A stretch of DNA of 64,000 nucleotides from Nocardioides sp. JS614. GTDB taxonomy: Bacteria > Actinomycetota > Actinomycetes > Propionibacteriales > Nocardioidaceae. The stretch is taken from the NCBI RefSeq assembly GCF_000015265.1, contig NC_008699.1, forward strand, positions 1,922,001 to 1,986,000, given 5' to 3'. How positions within the stretch are numbered: position 1 is the first letter of the stretch; every line of letters starts with the position of its first letter. This document shows, piece by piece, positions 21,537-30,284 of this stretch. The translations under genes were made by a program, and so were the position numbers. The notes under the pieces were generated by a model, which searched no databases, was not told the DNA's origin, and worked only from the letters and a program-made list of their open reading frames with translations.

Positions 21537-22892
21537 TCAGTTCATGCGGTGCTGCTCGTGAAGGAAGGTCAGCAGGGTCTCTCGGTAGTGGTCTTCGAGC
21601 GGCTCGAAGCGGAGGCCGATCCGCCACTGGTTGCCCTCGGAGGCGGACGAGGTCACCCGCGCTGCCGTGGGTAGTAGAACGCCGTCGAGCATCAAGGTGA
21701 TCCGGGCTGGTGTCCCGGGCGCGGGAGCCGCTTCGCCTTGTGCCGGAAGTGTGCAGCGCACGCCGTTGATGTCGAGGTTGATGGTTTCGCAGGCCAGGTC
21801 GTGTCCGGCCCACTGCAGCCTGGCTCGCCCCTGGTAGGGGACGCGCAGGCGCTCTCGGCGGTCATAGACGACCGATGCTGCGGATAGCGTGTCGAGGTCG
21901 CCGGGCTCGTAGGTGCTGGAGCCGGAGGTGCCGGGTCTGGTATCAGCCGCGGCTGCAGTATCGCGGCGAGCGGCGACTCTGACGGCACCCGCGGTCACGG
22001 GCGCGTTGTCGATCCGGTCGGCCGGATCAGCAAGGGGGACCGTTGTGGGCGCAACTGGAGTCCGTCGGGTCCGCGCCGTCGGCACAGCATCGTCGTGGTC
22101 GATCGGAGCCGTGCTCTCGTCGTCGCCCCGTTCATCCGGGTCGTGGTCTAGATCCTGGCCCATCTCATGGTCCGGCTCGGCGTCGTGATCGGACGCTACC
22201 TCCTGGGAGTCAGCGCCTTGGTCCTCGACTTCGGCGGGGCTGATCAGCTCGCGCTGTCCTTCGCGGCGGGCGTGGTTGCCTCGGCGGAGGCGGCGCAGCA
22301 TGGCTTGTTGAATCAGGGCGCCGAGACCGATCGCCGCGAGGTTCACGATCAGGGCCACCGTCGTACCGTCCAGGCTCCTCGGCTGGCCACCGGTGGCACG
22401 AACCGGTGCTGGGGTGTCTGTGACGCGAGCTTCCGCAGGGCCGCGAGGAGGGTTCGGTTGCCGGATAGCCGAGTCTGCTGTGTGGTCGGCCCGCAGGTCT
22501 CGGATCCCGAGGTTGGGCCAGGTCGCGGAAGCGGCGCGGTCGATCAGCATGAGATGTCGCCCGGCGAGTTGGGTCCAGGCCGTGTAGCAGGTCAGTGCAA
22601 CCAGGGCGGCGACCAGCGCCGCAGCCACCGTGTAACGCACCATGGACCGGTAGCGGCGTGACCGGGTTCCCGCCCGCGGTCGCCTCCGTGCCGAGCCGAA
22701 CAGGCGGCCCATCAGGCGCCTCAACGGTCGTCGTGGGTGTCGCTTCGCCCGTCGCCTCGACGAGGCTTGCAGTGCCAGGAGGAGCGCGACCCTGAGGTGT
22801 TCGGCGGCGCTGAGGGTCGGTGGCGTCTCAGTCGGTTGCCCGAGCCCCGACTGGACCTCCGTGGGTCGACCGGTGGGTTCAGTGGTGCGCAC
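21537..22892 (-). CDS. PilZ-domain membrane protein
   Basis: This 451-aa protein has a basic N-terminal region, a membrane span at about 86-108, a second hydrophobic stretch around 180-198, and a long acidic, Asp/His/Glu-rich linker (about 215-270). A C-terminal PilZ domain starts at about 350. The c-di-GMP signature RxxxR is present (RRERLR) and the second motif reads NLDING, with Asp where Ser is usual. A signalling role sensing c-di-GMP at the membrane is inferred. The GTG start lies within the end of the upstream gene (14-base overlap), so the two are coupled. Confidence 0.75.
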   Translation of the reverse strand: MRTTEPTGRPTEVQSGLGQPTETPPTLSAAEHLRVALLLALQASSRRRAKRHPRRPLRRLMGRLFGSARRRPRAGTRSRRYRSMVRYTVAAALVAALVALTCYTAWTQLAGRHLMLIDRAASATWPNLGIRDLRADHTADSAIRQPNPPRGPAEARVTDTPAPVRATGGQPRSLDGTTVALIVNLAAIGLGALIQQAMLRRLRRGNHARREGQRELISPAEVEDQGADSQEVASDHDAEPDHEMGQDLDHDPDERGDDESTAPIDHDDAVPTARTRRTPVAPTTVPLADPADRIDNAPVTAGAVRVAARRDTAAAADTRPGTSGSSTYEPGDLDTLSAASVVYDRRERLRVPYQGRARLQWAGHDLACETINLDINGVRCTLPAQGEAAPAPGTPARITLMLDGVLLPTAARVTSSASEGNQWRIGLRFEPLEDHYRETLLTFLHEQHRMN

Positions 22893-23205
22893 GGACCTGA
22901 ACCTCGCGGAGAAGGTCGCAGACGCGACCGACGGCGTCGTTGAGGTGTTGCACGGCTTGATCGAGGGCGTGCACCGTGGCGCGCTGTCCGGTCGGCAGGG
23001 TCTCGGCGTGGGTGGTCAGCAGTTCACTGTGGGCCACCAAGATGGTCAACGGGGTGCGGAGGTGATGGTTGAGCCCTGCCGCCAGGTCAAGGATCTTCGT
23101 CTGCGTCGTGTCGGAGCTTCCTGCCGCCGCCGGGACCACGGACGCGGCAGGAAAGGGCCGGGCAGCAGCGATCGCCCGCACGGGCGAGTTGAATGGTGTG
23201 TCCAC
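22879..23205 (-). CDS. stand-alone histidine-kinase dimerisation (HisKA-like) protein
   Basis: The protein has 108 residues from the chosen GTG, which has GGAGAG 7 bases upstream. An in-frame start at 23331 would add a low-complexity extension. Residues 38-100 resemble a kinase dimerisation and phospho-acceptor helix pair with H-box NHHLRTPLT (His47). The acidic residue after the His, which supports kinase chemistry, is His here, and there is no ATPase domain. It is coupled to the PilZ gene. It could be a phosphotransfer or dimer-forming partner, or a truncated kinase. Confidence 0.55.
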   Translation of the reverse strand: MDTPFNSPVRAIAAARPFPAASVVPAAAGSSDTTQTKILDLAAGLNHHLRTPLTILVAHSELLTTHAETLPTGQRATVHALDQAVQHLNDAVGRVCDLLREVQVRAHH

Positions 23206-23444
23206 GAGCAAGCTCTCCGGGAGCCCTGTGCTCCGCAACGTCGGGGCACGCCCCGAGCGCGTCTGTCCGTGTGATGCTGCGGCAGCCGACGGCGGAACCT
23301 GAGATCGCCCCACGCCCGGCCCTCGCGACACATCGCTCGATGGCTAGGCGCCCGCGCAATCGGGATAGCGAGCGATACCCGTCGTGTGGGCTGGATCACG
23401 GATCCGCGCCCGGGTCCGTCCTCGTCGTCGACATTCGTTCCGGC

Positions 23445-24479
23445 TCAGGAGGGTGACCGACTCAAGGTGGCCGACGGGGGCTCGCCGAACCGCTCGCGAT
23501 AGAGGGTCGAGAACCGGCCGTGATGCTTGAATCCGAGACCGGCCGCAACGTCCTGCACCTGGAGGCCGTCGGGATCGGCGCCCAAGAGCAGGCGGTGAGC
23601 CCGCAACAGCCGGACCTCGCGGAGGTAGGCCATCGGGGGCAGGTCGTGGTGGCGGCGAAATCCTTCCTGCAGCGCGCGGACGCTGAGATGCACCTCCTGG
23701 GCGAGGCCGACCGTGGTCCAGGGATGTTCGGGCCTGGAATGGATCAGCTCGACCGCGTGCTGGATGGGTGTTCTTGCGGCCGAGGACGGACGGTCCAGGA
23801 GGTCGGTGTAGTTGTGCCGCTGGCCGAGGAGCAACGCGTCGAGCACGAGACCTTCGAGGTGCCGGCCGACACTCGGGAAGCGCTGTACCGCCGAGGGACC
23901 GTGGAGCTCCGAGACCAGCACCTGAACCAACGGGGCCAACAAGCGGCCCGCGAGCGAGTCGAGCCTGAGGTGTGGGGTGAAGGCCAGTGGCTTCGAGACG
24001 GTCCGGCCGAGCAGCGCCGCGATCTCCGATTCCAGCGTCTCTCGGGGGATCATCAGGCACAGTTGGCTACAGTCGTCGGACCACAAGATGTCAGCGTCCT
24101 GCCCGGGGTCGAACAGGACGCCGCCACCCGCATCGGTCACGATGCGGCCGGCGCCGCGGCGTCTGGACACGGCATGTCCGCGCAGCGTCACGTTGAGGTG
24201 GAACTGCTCGGTCTCCTCGGCGGTGATCCGAGAACTCGCGGCGACGGTGAGCACGCCGGCCGTCATGGTGCCTACCAGGAGGACTGCCATCTGCATCTGG
24301 AAGTCTGTGCCCGCATGCTGGGGTCGAACCCGGACTGGAAGATAGGCCTCCGAGATCAGCTCCGCCGCCAGATCGGGGTCAAGGACGAGTTGGCTCGCAG
24401 TCCGGGCCGCGGCCGGTAGCGCCGAACCAGGGCCCCCTGGGCTGAGGGCGCGCGCATAGGGCAACGCCGACCAATCCAT
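23445..24479 (-). CDS. AraC-family transcriptional regulator
   Basis: This 344-aa protein has an AraC-binding-like sensor domain at about 60-220 (FHLNVTLRGHAVSRR, LFDPGQDADILWSDD) and a C-terminal double helix-turn-helix from about 240 (WTTVGLAQEVHLSVRALQEGFRRHH, VQDVAAGLGFKHHGRFSTLYRERFG). The start is ATG with AAGAAGGGG upstream. Its target is not obvious: the nearest genes are signalling fragments on both sides. Regulators of this subtype often control amine or aromatic catabolism (family knowledge). Confidence 0.9.
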   Translation of the reverse strand: MDWSALPYARALSPGGPGSALPAAARTASQLVLDPDLAAELISEAYLPVRVRPQHAGTDFQMQMAVLLVGTMTAGVLTVAASSRITAEETEQFHLNVTLRGHAVSRRRGAGRIVTDAGGGVLFDPGQDADILWSDDCSQLCLMIPRETLESEIAALLGRTVSKPLAFTPHLRLDSLAGRLLAPLVQVLVSELHGPSAVQRFPSVGRHLEGLVLDALLLGQRHNYTDLLDRPSSAARTPIQHAVELIHSRPEHPWTTVGLAQEVHLSVRALQEGFRRHHDLPPMAYLREVRLLRAHRLLLGADPDGLQVQDVAAGLGFKHHGRFSTLYRERFGEPPSATLSRSPS

Positions 24480-24859
24480 CCCGAGCCCCTTCTTTGATGC
24501 CCGCTAGTCTTCCGACGGCCGCCGCACGGCTCATTCTTCAAGGGGCCCAGGCGGCACGCAACCTCCTGGGGGAGTCGCCAAGTTCAGTCGCGTGAAGTCG
24601 TGCCTTCCCCTGGGCATACAACTCACCACGTCGAGAACCCCGTGGGCGGATCTGAGCTTCGCGATGAGACGACGAACTCCGACCAACACTCGATTCGTGG
24701 TGGAGGGGGCCTCCGTCATCTCCTGACGAAGGCCCCCAATGCGCATGGGGACGAACTGCGCATGCATACGCGGCCAGGAGGGAGGATGGCCGCGTACGTC
24801 GGGAAGATCCTCCCGGCAGTCACAGTGCAAGCGGGCCGCGTCTCACGATACTGACGGGT
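24480..24859. other. intergenic stretch without recognisable gene
   Basis: Reading frames on both strands here are short, lack family resemblance and have poor codon bias. The only clear structure is a hairpin at 24705-24737. The region lies inside the eroded accessory segment. Confidence 0.5.
24705..24737. terminator. hairpin, likely terminator remnant
   Basis: GGGGGCCTCCGTCA pairs with TGACGAAGGCCCCC (14 bp, one mismatch) around a TCTCC loop. No intact gene ends immediately upstream, so it may be left over from a deleted gene. Confidence 0.5.
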
Positions 24860-24869
24860 ATGCAGGTTC

Positions 24870-25022
24870 CTCGTTGCGGAGCCGACGTCGATGTGGAGCG
24901 GATCGAGCAGGTTGCTCTACAACCTCGTCAACAATGCGCTCCGGCACAGCCGGCCACCGGTCGTCATCTCGGCAGGCCCGGAGCCCGGCGGCATCCAGGT
25001 CACGGCCACCGACCAGGGGGTT
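24870..25022 (+). pseudogene. histidine kinase ATPase-domain fragment
   Basis: The segment encodes VERIEQ, then after a one-base frame shift LYNLVNNALRHS and PPVVISAGPEPGGIQVTATDQGV, which match the N box and the start of the G1 box (DxGxG) of a HATPase domain. It stops at direct repeat A. The rest of the kinase is missing. It may be the displaced remainder of a sensor kinase; the dimerisation-domain protein at 22879-23205 is on the opposite strand. Confidence 0.65.
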
Positions 25023-25059
25023 CAGACCCCAACTCCTACACCCTCAGCGGTGAAGCGCC
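25011..25059. repeat. direct repeat A flanking the pRiA4b-like gene
   Basis: This 49-bp segment is about 80% identical to the segment at 25832-25879. Its core GGGGTTCAGACCCC can form a hairpin. It ends one base before the stop codon of the enclosed gene and starts where the kinase fragment loses homology. Confidence 0.65.
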
Positions 25060-25060
25060 C

Positions 25061-25795
25061 TCAACCCGCAGCCAGAGCGGCCAGAGCGTCGTTGGTCTCG
25101 TCCACTGAGAACCGGTCTGGATGCCAGTCCTGGGGCAACCAGTCCCGCATCTCCTCGGCACCGAGCCCCATGGGCGTCGCCCGCGGGTCGTAGCCGCCAC
25201 GAACCCAATCGGCGAGCTCCTCGTAGCCGCCCGGGCCGCCGCAGTCCTCCGGCGGGCAGGCCATCTTGCCCTTCAGGCAGACCGGAGCCGGTGGCAGGTC
25301 GTCGAGAACCTCTTCGACCACCAGCACGTGCTCCCATCCGTCGCCGAAGTCGTAGTCATAAAAGAGCCGGTCGCCCTTGGCAGACACCACCTGGTCGAGC
25401 CGTACCTCGTCTTCGGCGACGCCTTCGTCGCCTTCGCTGAGGTCGAACCCGGCGACGAAGTAGGCGCGGGTACGCCGGTCCACCCCGACTCCGAACTTGT
25501 GCAGGTGGCCGTCCTCCCAGCCCATCGCGACCTGCAGCACGACATGCAGCTCGTCGAGCATCAGATCGCCGGGCAGGTCGAGACGACGCCAGATCGGCGG
25601 CTTGGCGTACATCAGATCGACCCGCACCCGGAAGCCCCGCGAACGCTCCGGCGCCACCCGCACCTCCGGCATCGGCTCGTCGAACATCCCCGCGAACATG
25701 TCCCGGCCTGCGTTCGCCATCAGCTTCTGCAGCAACGCCAGATCCGCACCGGCCCTGGACACGCCGCTCTTTCTCTTCCGCTTCTTCTTCGGCAC
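25061..25795 (-). CDS. plasmid pRiA4b ORF-3-like protein
   Basis: This 244-aa protein matches the pRiA4b ORF-3 / IS1096 TnpR-like family. Residues from about 55 contain RVRVDLMYAKPPIWRRLDLPGD, LDELHVVLQVAMGWEDGHLHKF, FYDYDFGDGWEHVLVVEEVL and the cysteine-bearing CPPEDCGGPGGYEELADW. The molecular function of the family is unknown; it is often found on mobile elements. The GTG start gives VPKKKRKRKSG; a longer frame to 25891 runs through repeat B and is not favoured. The gene is bracketed by direct repeats. Confidence 0.85.
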   Translation of the reverse strand: MPKKKRKRKSGVSRAGADLALLQKLMANAGRDMFAGMFDEPMPEVRVAPERSRGFRVRVDLMYAKPPIWRRLDLPGDLMLDELHVVLQVAMGWEDGHLHKFGVGVDRRTRAYFVAGFDLSEGDEGVAEDEVRLDQVVSAKGDRLFYDYDFGDGWEHVLVVEEVLDDLPPAPVCLKGKMACPPEDCGGPGGYEELADWVRGGYDPRATPMGLGAEEMRDWLPQDWHPDRFSVDETNDALAALAAG

Positions 25796-25831
25796 GCCCC
25801 CAGCCAACCAGACCGTTCGATCGCTGCCCCA

Positions 25832-25879
25832 GACCAGCGGGTTCAGACCCCAGTCCCTACACCTCATCTGCGAAGCGCC
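25832..25879. repeat. direct repeat B flanking the pRiA4b-like gene
   Basis: This is the partner of repeat A, in the same orientation 821 bp away. It shares the core GGGTTCAGACCCCA, then CCTACACC and the end GAAGCGCC. It lies just upstream of the gene's start. Confidence 0.65.
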
Positions 25880-26072
25880 GGAATGGCCCATGTCCCAAGA
25901 TGCGAAGCATCGCCCGCGGAAGACCTGTAGGCCGACACGCCGATGGTGGGCACCGGCGTGTTACCGCGGCCTCTGACCCCAACCGCTCGAACTGGAGGGA
26001 GCGCAGTAGCCTGCCGCGGTGGGCTCGGCCTGGTCGGCCGAATGATCAGACTCCGTGTCGCTGTTTGGCACC

Positions 26073-26663
26073 TCACGCTCCGACGATTCGTAACGCGATG
26101 TCCACGTAGCCGTCGGCGATCTCCTCCTCCGACCAGCCACCTTCGCGGTACCAGCGTGCGATGTCGATCCCGAGCGACTGGAGCGCCACCGTGGCCATCC
26201 GCGGATACCGCGTGTGGAACGCGCCGGTGGAGATGCCGCGATTCACCAGATCGGAGAACAATGCGTCGATCTCGCTGCGTATTCCGGCCATCTCGGCAAG
26301 GTGCTGCGGGGAAAGCGCGGCGAGTTCGTAGTTCACGATCCGAGCCGACGTGTGCGTGCGAACGTGGTGTTCGACGAAGCCACGCATCACTGCGCGCAAC
26401 TGCTCGACCGGGTCCTCGGAGGCGTCGACGGCCTGCCGGAGCACGGTCAGCGCCTGCTCATGGCCTGCCTTGGAGATGAGGTAGAGGAGCTCCTCCTTCG
26501 AGTTGTGGTGCACGTAGAGCGCGGCGGGGGACATCCCCGCTGCGCTGGCGATGTCCCGGGTGGTGGTGCCGTGATAGCCGCGTTCGGCGAACGCGTCCAC
26601 CGCGGCCTCGGCCAGGCGGGCTCGGGTCGCCTCGGCGCGGGAGGTGTCCTTCGTGTCGCTCAT
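26073..26663 (-). CDS. TetR-family regulator, probable repressor of the catabolic regulon
   Basis: This 196-aa protein has an N-terminal helix-turn-helix (AFAERGYHGTTTRDIASAAGMSPAALYVHH, about 24-54) and a ligand-binding C-terminal domain. ATG at 26663 has AGGGAAGG upstream; a longer frame exists but lacks a binding site. It is divergent from the thiolase gene, and the shared region contains an operator also found at four other promoters in the window. TetR proteins in acyl-CoA gene clusters commonly bind a CoA thioester (for example KstR2), so a CoA-ester inducer is inferred. Confidence 0.85.
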   Translation of the reverse strand: MSDTKDTSRAEATRARLAEAAVDAFAERGYHGTTTRDIASAAGMSPAALYVHHNSKEELLYLISKAGHEQALTVLRQAVDASEDPVEQLRAVMRGFVEHHVRTHTSARIVNYELAALSPQHLAEMAGIRSEIDALFSDLVNRGISTGAFHTRYPRMATVALQSLGIDIARWYREGGWSEEEIADGYVDIALRIVGA

Positions 26664-26727
26664 CTGCGCCTTCCCTCTTCGTAGGACCAGTCGCAGCAGA
26701 GTAAGGCGCCTGTGGGGTCTCCGGCGC

Positions 26728-26776
26728 TTGACGACTGGGCAGCGGTTCGAGCAATATCGCCTAAGCAAGCGCTTAT
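26728..26776 (+). promoter_or_regulatory. thiolase promoter with operator site 1
   Basis: TTGACG (26728-26733) and CAATAT (26752-26757), 18 bases apart, form a strong promoter. The operator CTAAGCAAGCGCTTAT (26761-26776) lies over the predicted transcription start, a position that fits repression. GGAGG at 26785-26789 serves the GTG start of the thiolase. Confidence 0.75.
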
Positions 26777-26795
26777 TCAATTGTGGAGGTTCCTC

Positions 26796-28016
26796 GTGCC
26801 CGAAGCCGTTATCGTCGCCACCGCCCGGTCCCCCATCGGGCGCGCCGGCAAGGGCTCGCTGAAGGACCTCCGTCCCGACGAGCTCGCCGCCCAGATGGTG
26901 CAGGCCGCGCTCGTCAAGGTCCCGGAGCTGGACCCCACCGAGATCGATGACCTGGTCCTGGGGTGCGGCCAGCCGGCCGGCGAGTCCGGGTTCAACATGG
27001 GCCGCGTCGTCGCCGTCCGCGTCGGCCTCGACTCCGTGCCCGGTACGACAGTGAACCGGTACTGCTCCTCAAGCCTGCAGAGCACCCGGATGGCGTTGCA
27101 CGCGATCCGGGCGGGTGAGGGCGACGTCTTCATCAGCGCCGGCGTCGAGACTGTGAGCCGGTTCTACAGGGGCAGTGCCGACGGACTGCCGGACACCATG
27201 AACCCGTTCTTCGACGTGGCGATGCGGAGTACCGAGAAGCGGGCGGCTGGTGGGGCGGAGACCTGGGTCGATCCACGCACGTCGGGCCACCTGCCTGACG
27301 TCTACATCACGATGGGGCAGACCGCCGAGAACGTCGCCCAGCACGCCGGCGTCACGCGCGCCGACCAAGACGCCTTCGCTGTCCGGAGCCAGAACCTCGC
27401 CGAGCAGGCGATCGCCGATGGGTTCTGGGCGCGGGAGATCACCCCCGTCACGCTCCCGGACGGGACCGTCGTCTCCGCCGACGACGGCCCCCGTTCCGGG
27501 GTGACGCTAGAGAGCGTGGCCGCCCTACAGCCGGTGTTTCGCCCCGACGGCACCGTCACCGCCGGCAACTGCTGCCCCCTCAATGACGGGGCTGCCGCAC
27601 TGGTGATCATGTCGGACGTCAAGGCCAGGCAACTTGGCCTCACTCCGCTGGCCCGGATCGTCTCTACCGGCGTCACCGGCCTCTCACCGGAGATCATGGG
27701 CCTCGGGCCGGTGGGGGCCAGCCGTCAGGCGCTGCGCCGTGCGGGCATGACGATCGACGACGTCGACCTCGTCGAGATCAACGAAGCGTTCGCCGCGCAG
27801 GTCATCCCCTCCGCCCGCGAGCTCGGGATCGCGGAGGACAAGCTCAACGTCAACGGCGGCGCGATCGCGGTCGGTCACCCGTTCGGCATGACCGGCGCGC
27901 GGATCACCACCACCCTGATCAACTCGCTGCAGCACCACGACAGGCAGATCGGTCTCGAGACCATGTGCGTGGGCGGGGGCCAGGGCATGGCGATGGTGCT
28001 GGAGCGGCTCTCGTGA
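26796..28016 (+). CDS. acetyl-CoA C-acyltransferase (thiolase)
   Basis: This 406-aa thiolase should cleave 3-oxoacyl-CoA in beta-oxidation. The nucleophile is Cys90 in NRYCSSSLQST. The other active-site residues are His361 in GHPFGMTG and Cys391 in CVGGGQGMAMV, and EINEAFAAQ is conserved. The GTG start has GGAGG 6 bases upstream. It opens an operon with SDR, quinone-oxidoreductase-like, MaoC, kinase-like and acyl-CoA dehydrogenase genes; its stop overlaps the SDR start. An operator sits over its promoter. Confidence 0.94.
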   Translation: MPEAVIVATARSPIGRAGKGSLKDLRPDELAAQMVQAALVKVPELDPTEIDDLVLGCGQPAGESGFNMGRVVAVRVGLDSVPGTTVNRYCSSSLQSTRMALHAIRAGEGDVFISAGVETVSRFYRGSADGLPDTMNPFFDVAMRSTEKRAAGGAETWVDPRTSGHLPDVYITMGQTAENVAQHAGVTRADQDAFAVRSQNLAEQAIADGFWAREITPVTLPDGTVVSADDGPRSGVTLESVAALQPVFRPDGTVTAGNCCPLNDGAAALVIMSDVKARQLGLTPLARIVSTGVTGLSPEIMGLGPVGASRQALRRAGMTIDDVDLVEINEAFAAQVIPSARELGIAEDKLNVNGGAIAVGHPFGMTGARITTTLINSLQHHDRQIGLETMCVGGGQGMAMVLERLS

Positions 28017-28810
28017 CGAGGGCGTCCGGCCAGCGCGCCGGACAGGGCGTCGTCGTCACCGGGGCCGCGCGCGGGATCGGCCGCGCGCTCGCCCGGCGAC
28101 TCGCCGCCGGCGGTGCCCGCCTGGTGGTCAGCGACGTCGACGCGGACGCGCTGGCCGAGGTCGCTGCCGAGGTGGGCGGTCTCGCCGTCCCGGGCGACGC
28201 CGCCTCGGTCGACGGCGTGGCGGCGCTGGTCGCCCGGGCCGAGGAGCACCTCGGTGGCATCGACGCCTACTTCGCGAACGCCGGCAGCGACCGCGGCCGA
28301 GGGCTGCTCGCCGGCGAGGACGACTGGGCGGCCAGCCTTGAGGTCAACGTGCTGGCGCACGTCCGCGCCGCACGGCTGCTGGTGCCCCGGTGGCTGGAGC
28401 GCGGCGGGGGCCGGTTCGTGGTCACCGCCTCTGCCGCGGGTCTGCTCACGATGCTCGGCAGCCCGGCGTACTCGGTCAGCAAGCACGGCGCGGTCGCGTT
28501 CGCGGAGTGGCTCGCCGCGACGTACCGGCACCGCGGCATCGTGGTGCAGGCGATCTGCCCGCAGGGCGTGGCGACCCGGATGCTCGAGGAGTCCGGTGGG
28601 CTCGAGGAGATCCTCAGCCACGACTGGGCGCTGAGCCCCGACGAGGTCGCCGAGGCGGCCTGGACGGCGCTCGCCGACGACCGGTTCCTGGTGCTGCCGC
28701 ACCCGGAGGTCGAGGGCTACTTCCTCGCCCGCGCCCAGGACCACTCGCGCTGGCTGGCCGGGATGAACCGGTTGCAGCAGCGCCTCGACCTCCGAGGAGC
28801 AGACGCGTGA
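28013..28810 (+). CDS. SDR family oxidoreductase
   Basis: This 265-aa short-chain dehydrogenase has the nucleotide-binding motif TGAARGIG near residue 19 and the Ser-Tyr-Lys triad in TASAAGLLTMLGSPAYSVSKHG. It probably oxidises a hydroxyacyl-CoA or an alcohol in the same pathway as the thiolase. GTG overlaps the thiolase stop (GTGA) and its own stop overlaps the next GTG. The specific substrate cannot be told from the sequence. Confidence 0.88.
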   Translation: MTRASGQRAGQGVVVTGAARGIGRALARRLAAGGARLVVSDVDADALAEVAAEVGGLAVPGDAASVDGVAALVARAEEHLGGIDAYFANAGSDRGRGLLAGEDDWAASLEVNVLAHVRAARLLVPRWLERGGGRFVVTASAAGLLTMLGSPAYSVSKHGAVAFAEWLAATYRHRGIVVQAICPQGVATRMLEESGGLEEILSHDWALSPDEVAEAAWTALADDRFLVLPHPEVEGYFLARAQDHSRWLAGMNRLQQRLDLRGADA

Positions 28811-29789
28811 AGGCGTGGCAGGTGGACCGGCTCGGTGAGCCGCGTGAAGTGATGGTGCTCGCCGACGTGGCGGACCCCGAGCCGGGGCCCGGCCAGCTGG
28901 TCGTGCGCGTGCTCGCCGCGGCGGCGAACTTCCCCGACGTGCTGATGTGCCGGGGCGAGTACCAGGTGAGACCGGACCTGCGTTCACACCTGGCATCGAG
29001 CTGAGCGGGGAGGTCGTGGCGGTGGGCGCCGGCGTCACCCGGCACACGGTGGGGGACCGGGTGCTCGGCGCCTCAGTGCTCCCGTACGGCGGCTTCGGGG
29101 AGCTCGCGCTGATGGAGGAGCACACTACCTTCGCCGCACCGCTCGAGCTCGACGACGCGGAGGCCGCGTCCCTCTACGTCGGCTACCAGACCGGTTGGTT
29201 CGGGCTGCACCGGCGCACCTCCCTCCGTCCCGGCCAGACGCTGCTCGTGCACGCGGCGGCCGGCGGCATCGGCTCGGCCGCGGTCCAGCTCGGCGAGGCC
29301 GCCGGTGCCAGGGTCATAGGCGTCGTCAGCGGCCCCGACAAGGCCGACGTCGCCCGCCGGCTCGGTGCGGACGTGGTCGTCGACCGCCGGGAGCAGGACT
29401 TCGTCGAGGTGGTGAAGGCCGAGACCGACGGCCGTGGCGCGGACCTGGTCTACGACCCGGTCGGCGGCGAGACCTACGCCCGGTCGACCAAGTGCATCGC
29501 CGTCGAGGGCAGCATCCTGGTGGTCGGCTTCGCCGGAGGGACCATCCAGTCCGCGGCGCTCAAACACGCGCTGGTGAAGAACTACTCGATCGTCGGCCTG
29601 CACTGGGGGCCCTACACCCAGCGCGACCCGGCGCTGGTCCAGGAGTGTCACGACGCGCTGTCGGCACTCGTGAGCAAGGGCCTGGTCAGGCCGTTGGTCA
29701 GCGAGCGGCTGGCCTCGAGCGACCTCGCCGCAGACGTCCAGCGGCTCGCCGACGGGGTCACGGTCGACCGGGTCGCCCTGCAGGCATGA
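28807..29789 (+). pseudogene. quinone oxidoreductase / zinc-type MDR protein, frameshifted
   Basis: The first frame gives VKAWQVDRLGEPREVMVLADV through NFPDVLMCRGEYQVRPDL and then stops 13 codons later. The family continues in another frame with FTPGIELSGEVVAVGAGV and the NADPH-binding AAAGGIGSAAVQLG. One missing C near 28980 (CTGCGTTC where CTGCCGTTC would keep the frame, giving DLPFTPGIELSGE) explains this. Restored, it would be a full-length ~327-aa NADPH:quinone-reductase-like enzyme of the MDR superfamily. It may be a true mutation or a sequencing error. It overlaps the SDR stop by 4 bases. Confidence 0.85.
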
Positions 29790-29825
29790 GCACCGGCAGC
29801 GAGCGCTGCCCGGGAAGGAGAACAG

Positions 29826-30284
29826 GTGAGCGTCCGCGTCTTCACCAGCACCGACGAGCTGTCCGAGGCACTCGGCACCCACGTCGGCTACTCGGGCTGG
29901 CACACCGTCAGCCAGGAGCAGATCGACGGCTTCGCCGACGCCACCGGTGACCACCAGTGGATCCACGTCGACCCGGAGCGTGCCGGCCAGGGCCCGTTCG
30001 GCGGCACCATCGCGCACGGCTACCTGACGTTGTCGATGGTCCCGATGATGACCTGGGAGACGATGCGCATCGAGGGCCTGTCGATGGAGGTCAACTATGG
30101 CGCCGAGAAGGTGCGGTTCCCCGCGCCGGTGCTCGTGGGCTCGCGGGTCCGCGCCGGGATCGAGTTGCTCACCCTCGCCCCCGCCGGGGACGGGTACCGG
30201 CTGACCTCGCGCATCACGGTCGAGCGCGACGGCGGGGACAAGCCGGTCTGCGTGGTGGACGCGGTCTCCTACCTGGTCGCGTGA
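29826..30284 (+). CDS. MaoC-family enoyl-CoA hydratase
   Basis: This 152-aa hot-dog-fold protein has the R-hydratase motif ATGDHQWIHVDPERA with the catalytic pair Asp42 and His47. It likely hydrates a 2-enoyl-CoA to the (R)-3-hydroxyacyl-CoA. The GTG start has AAGGAG upstream. It overlaps the next start (TGATG). Confidence 0.9.
   Translation: MSVRVFTSTDELSEALGTHVGYSGWHTVSQEQIDGFADATGDHQWIHVDPERAGQGPFGGTIAHGYLTLSMVPMMTWETMRIEGLSMEVNYGAEKVRFPAPVLVGSRVRAGIELLTLAPAGDGYRLTSRITVERDGGDKPVCVVDAVSYLVA

Noticed and set aside
24531..24830. 99-codon minus-strand frame in the accessory segment
   Set aside because: No ribosome binding site, no family resemblance, irregular codon use, and it spans a terminator-like hairpin.
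25011..25059. tRNA-like T-arm in the direct repeats
   Set aside because: The loop is one base short and no acceptor, D or anticodon arms are present, so it is not a tRNA gene.
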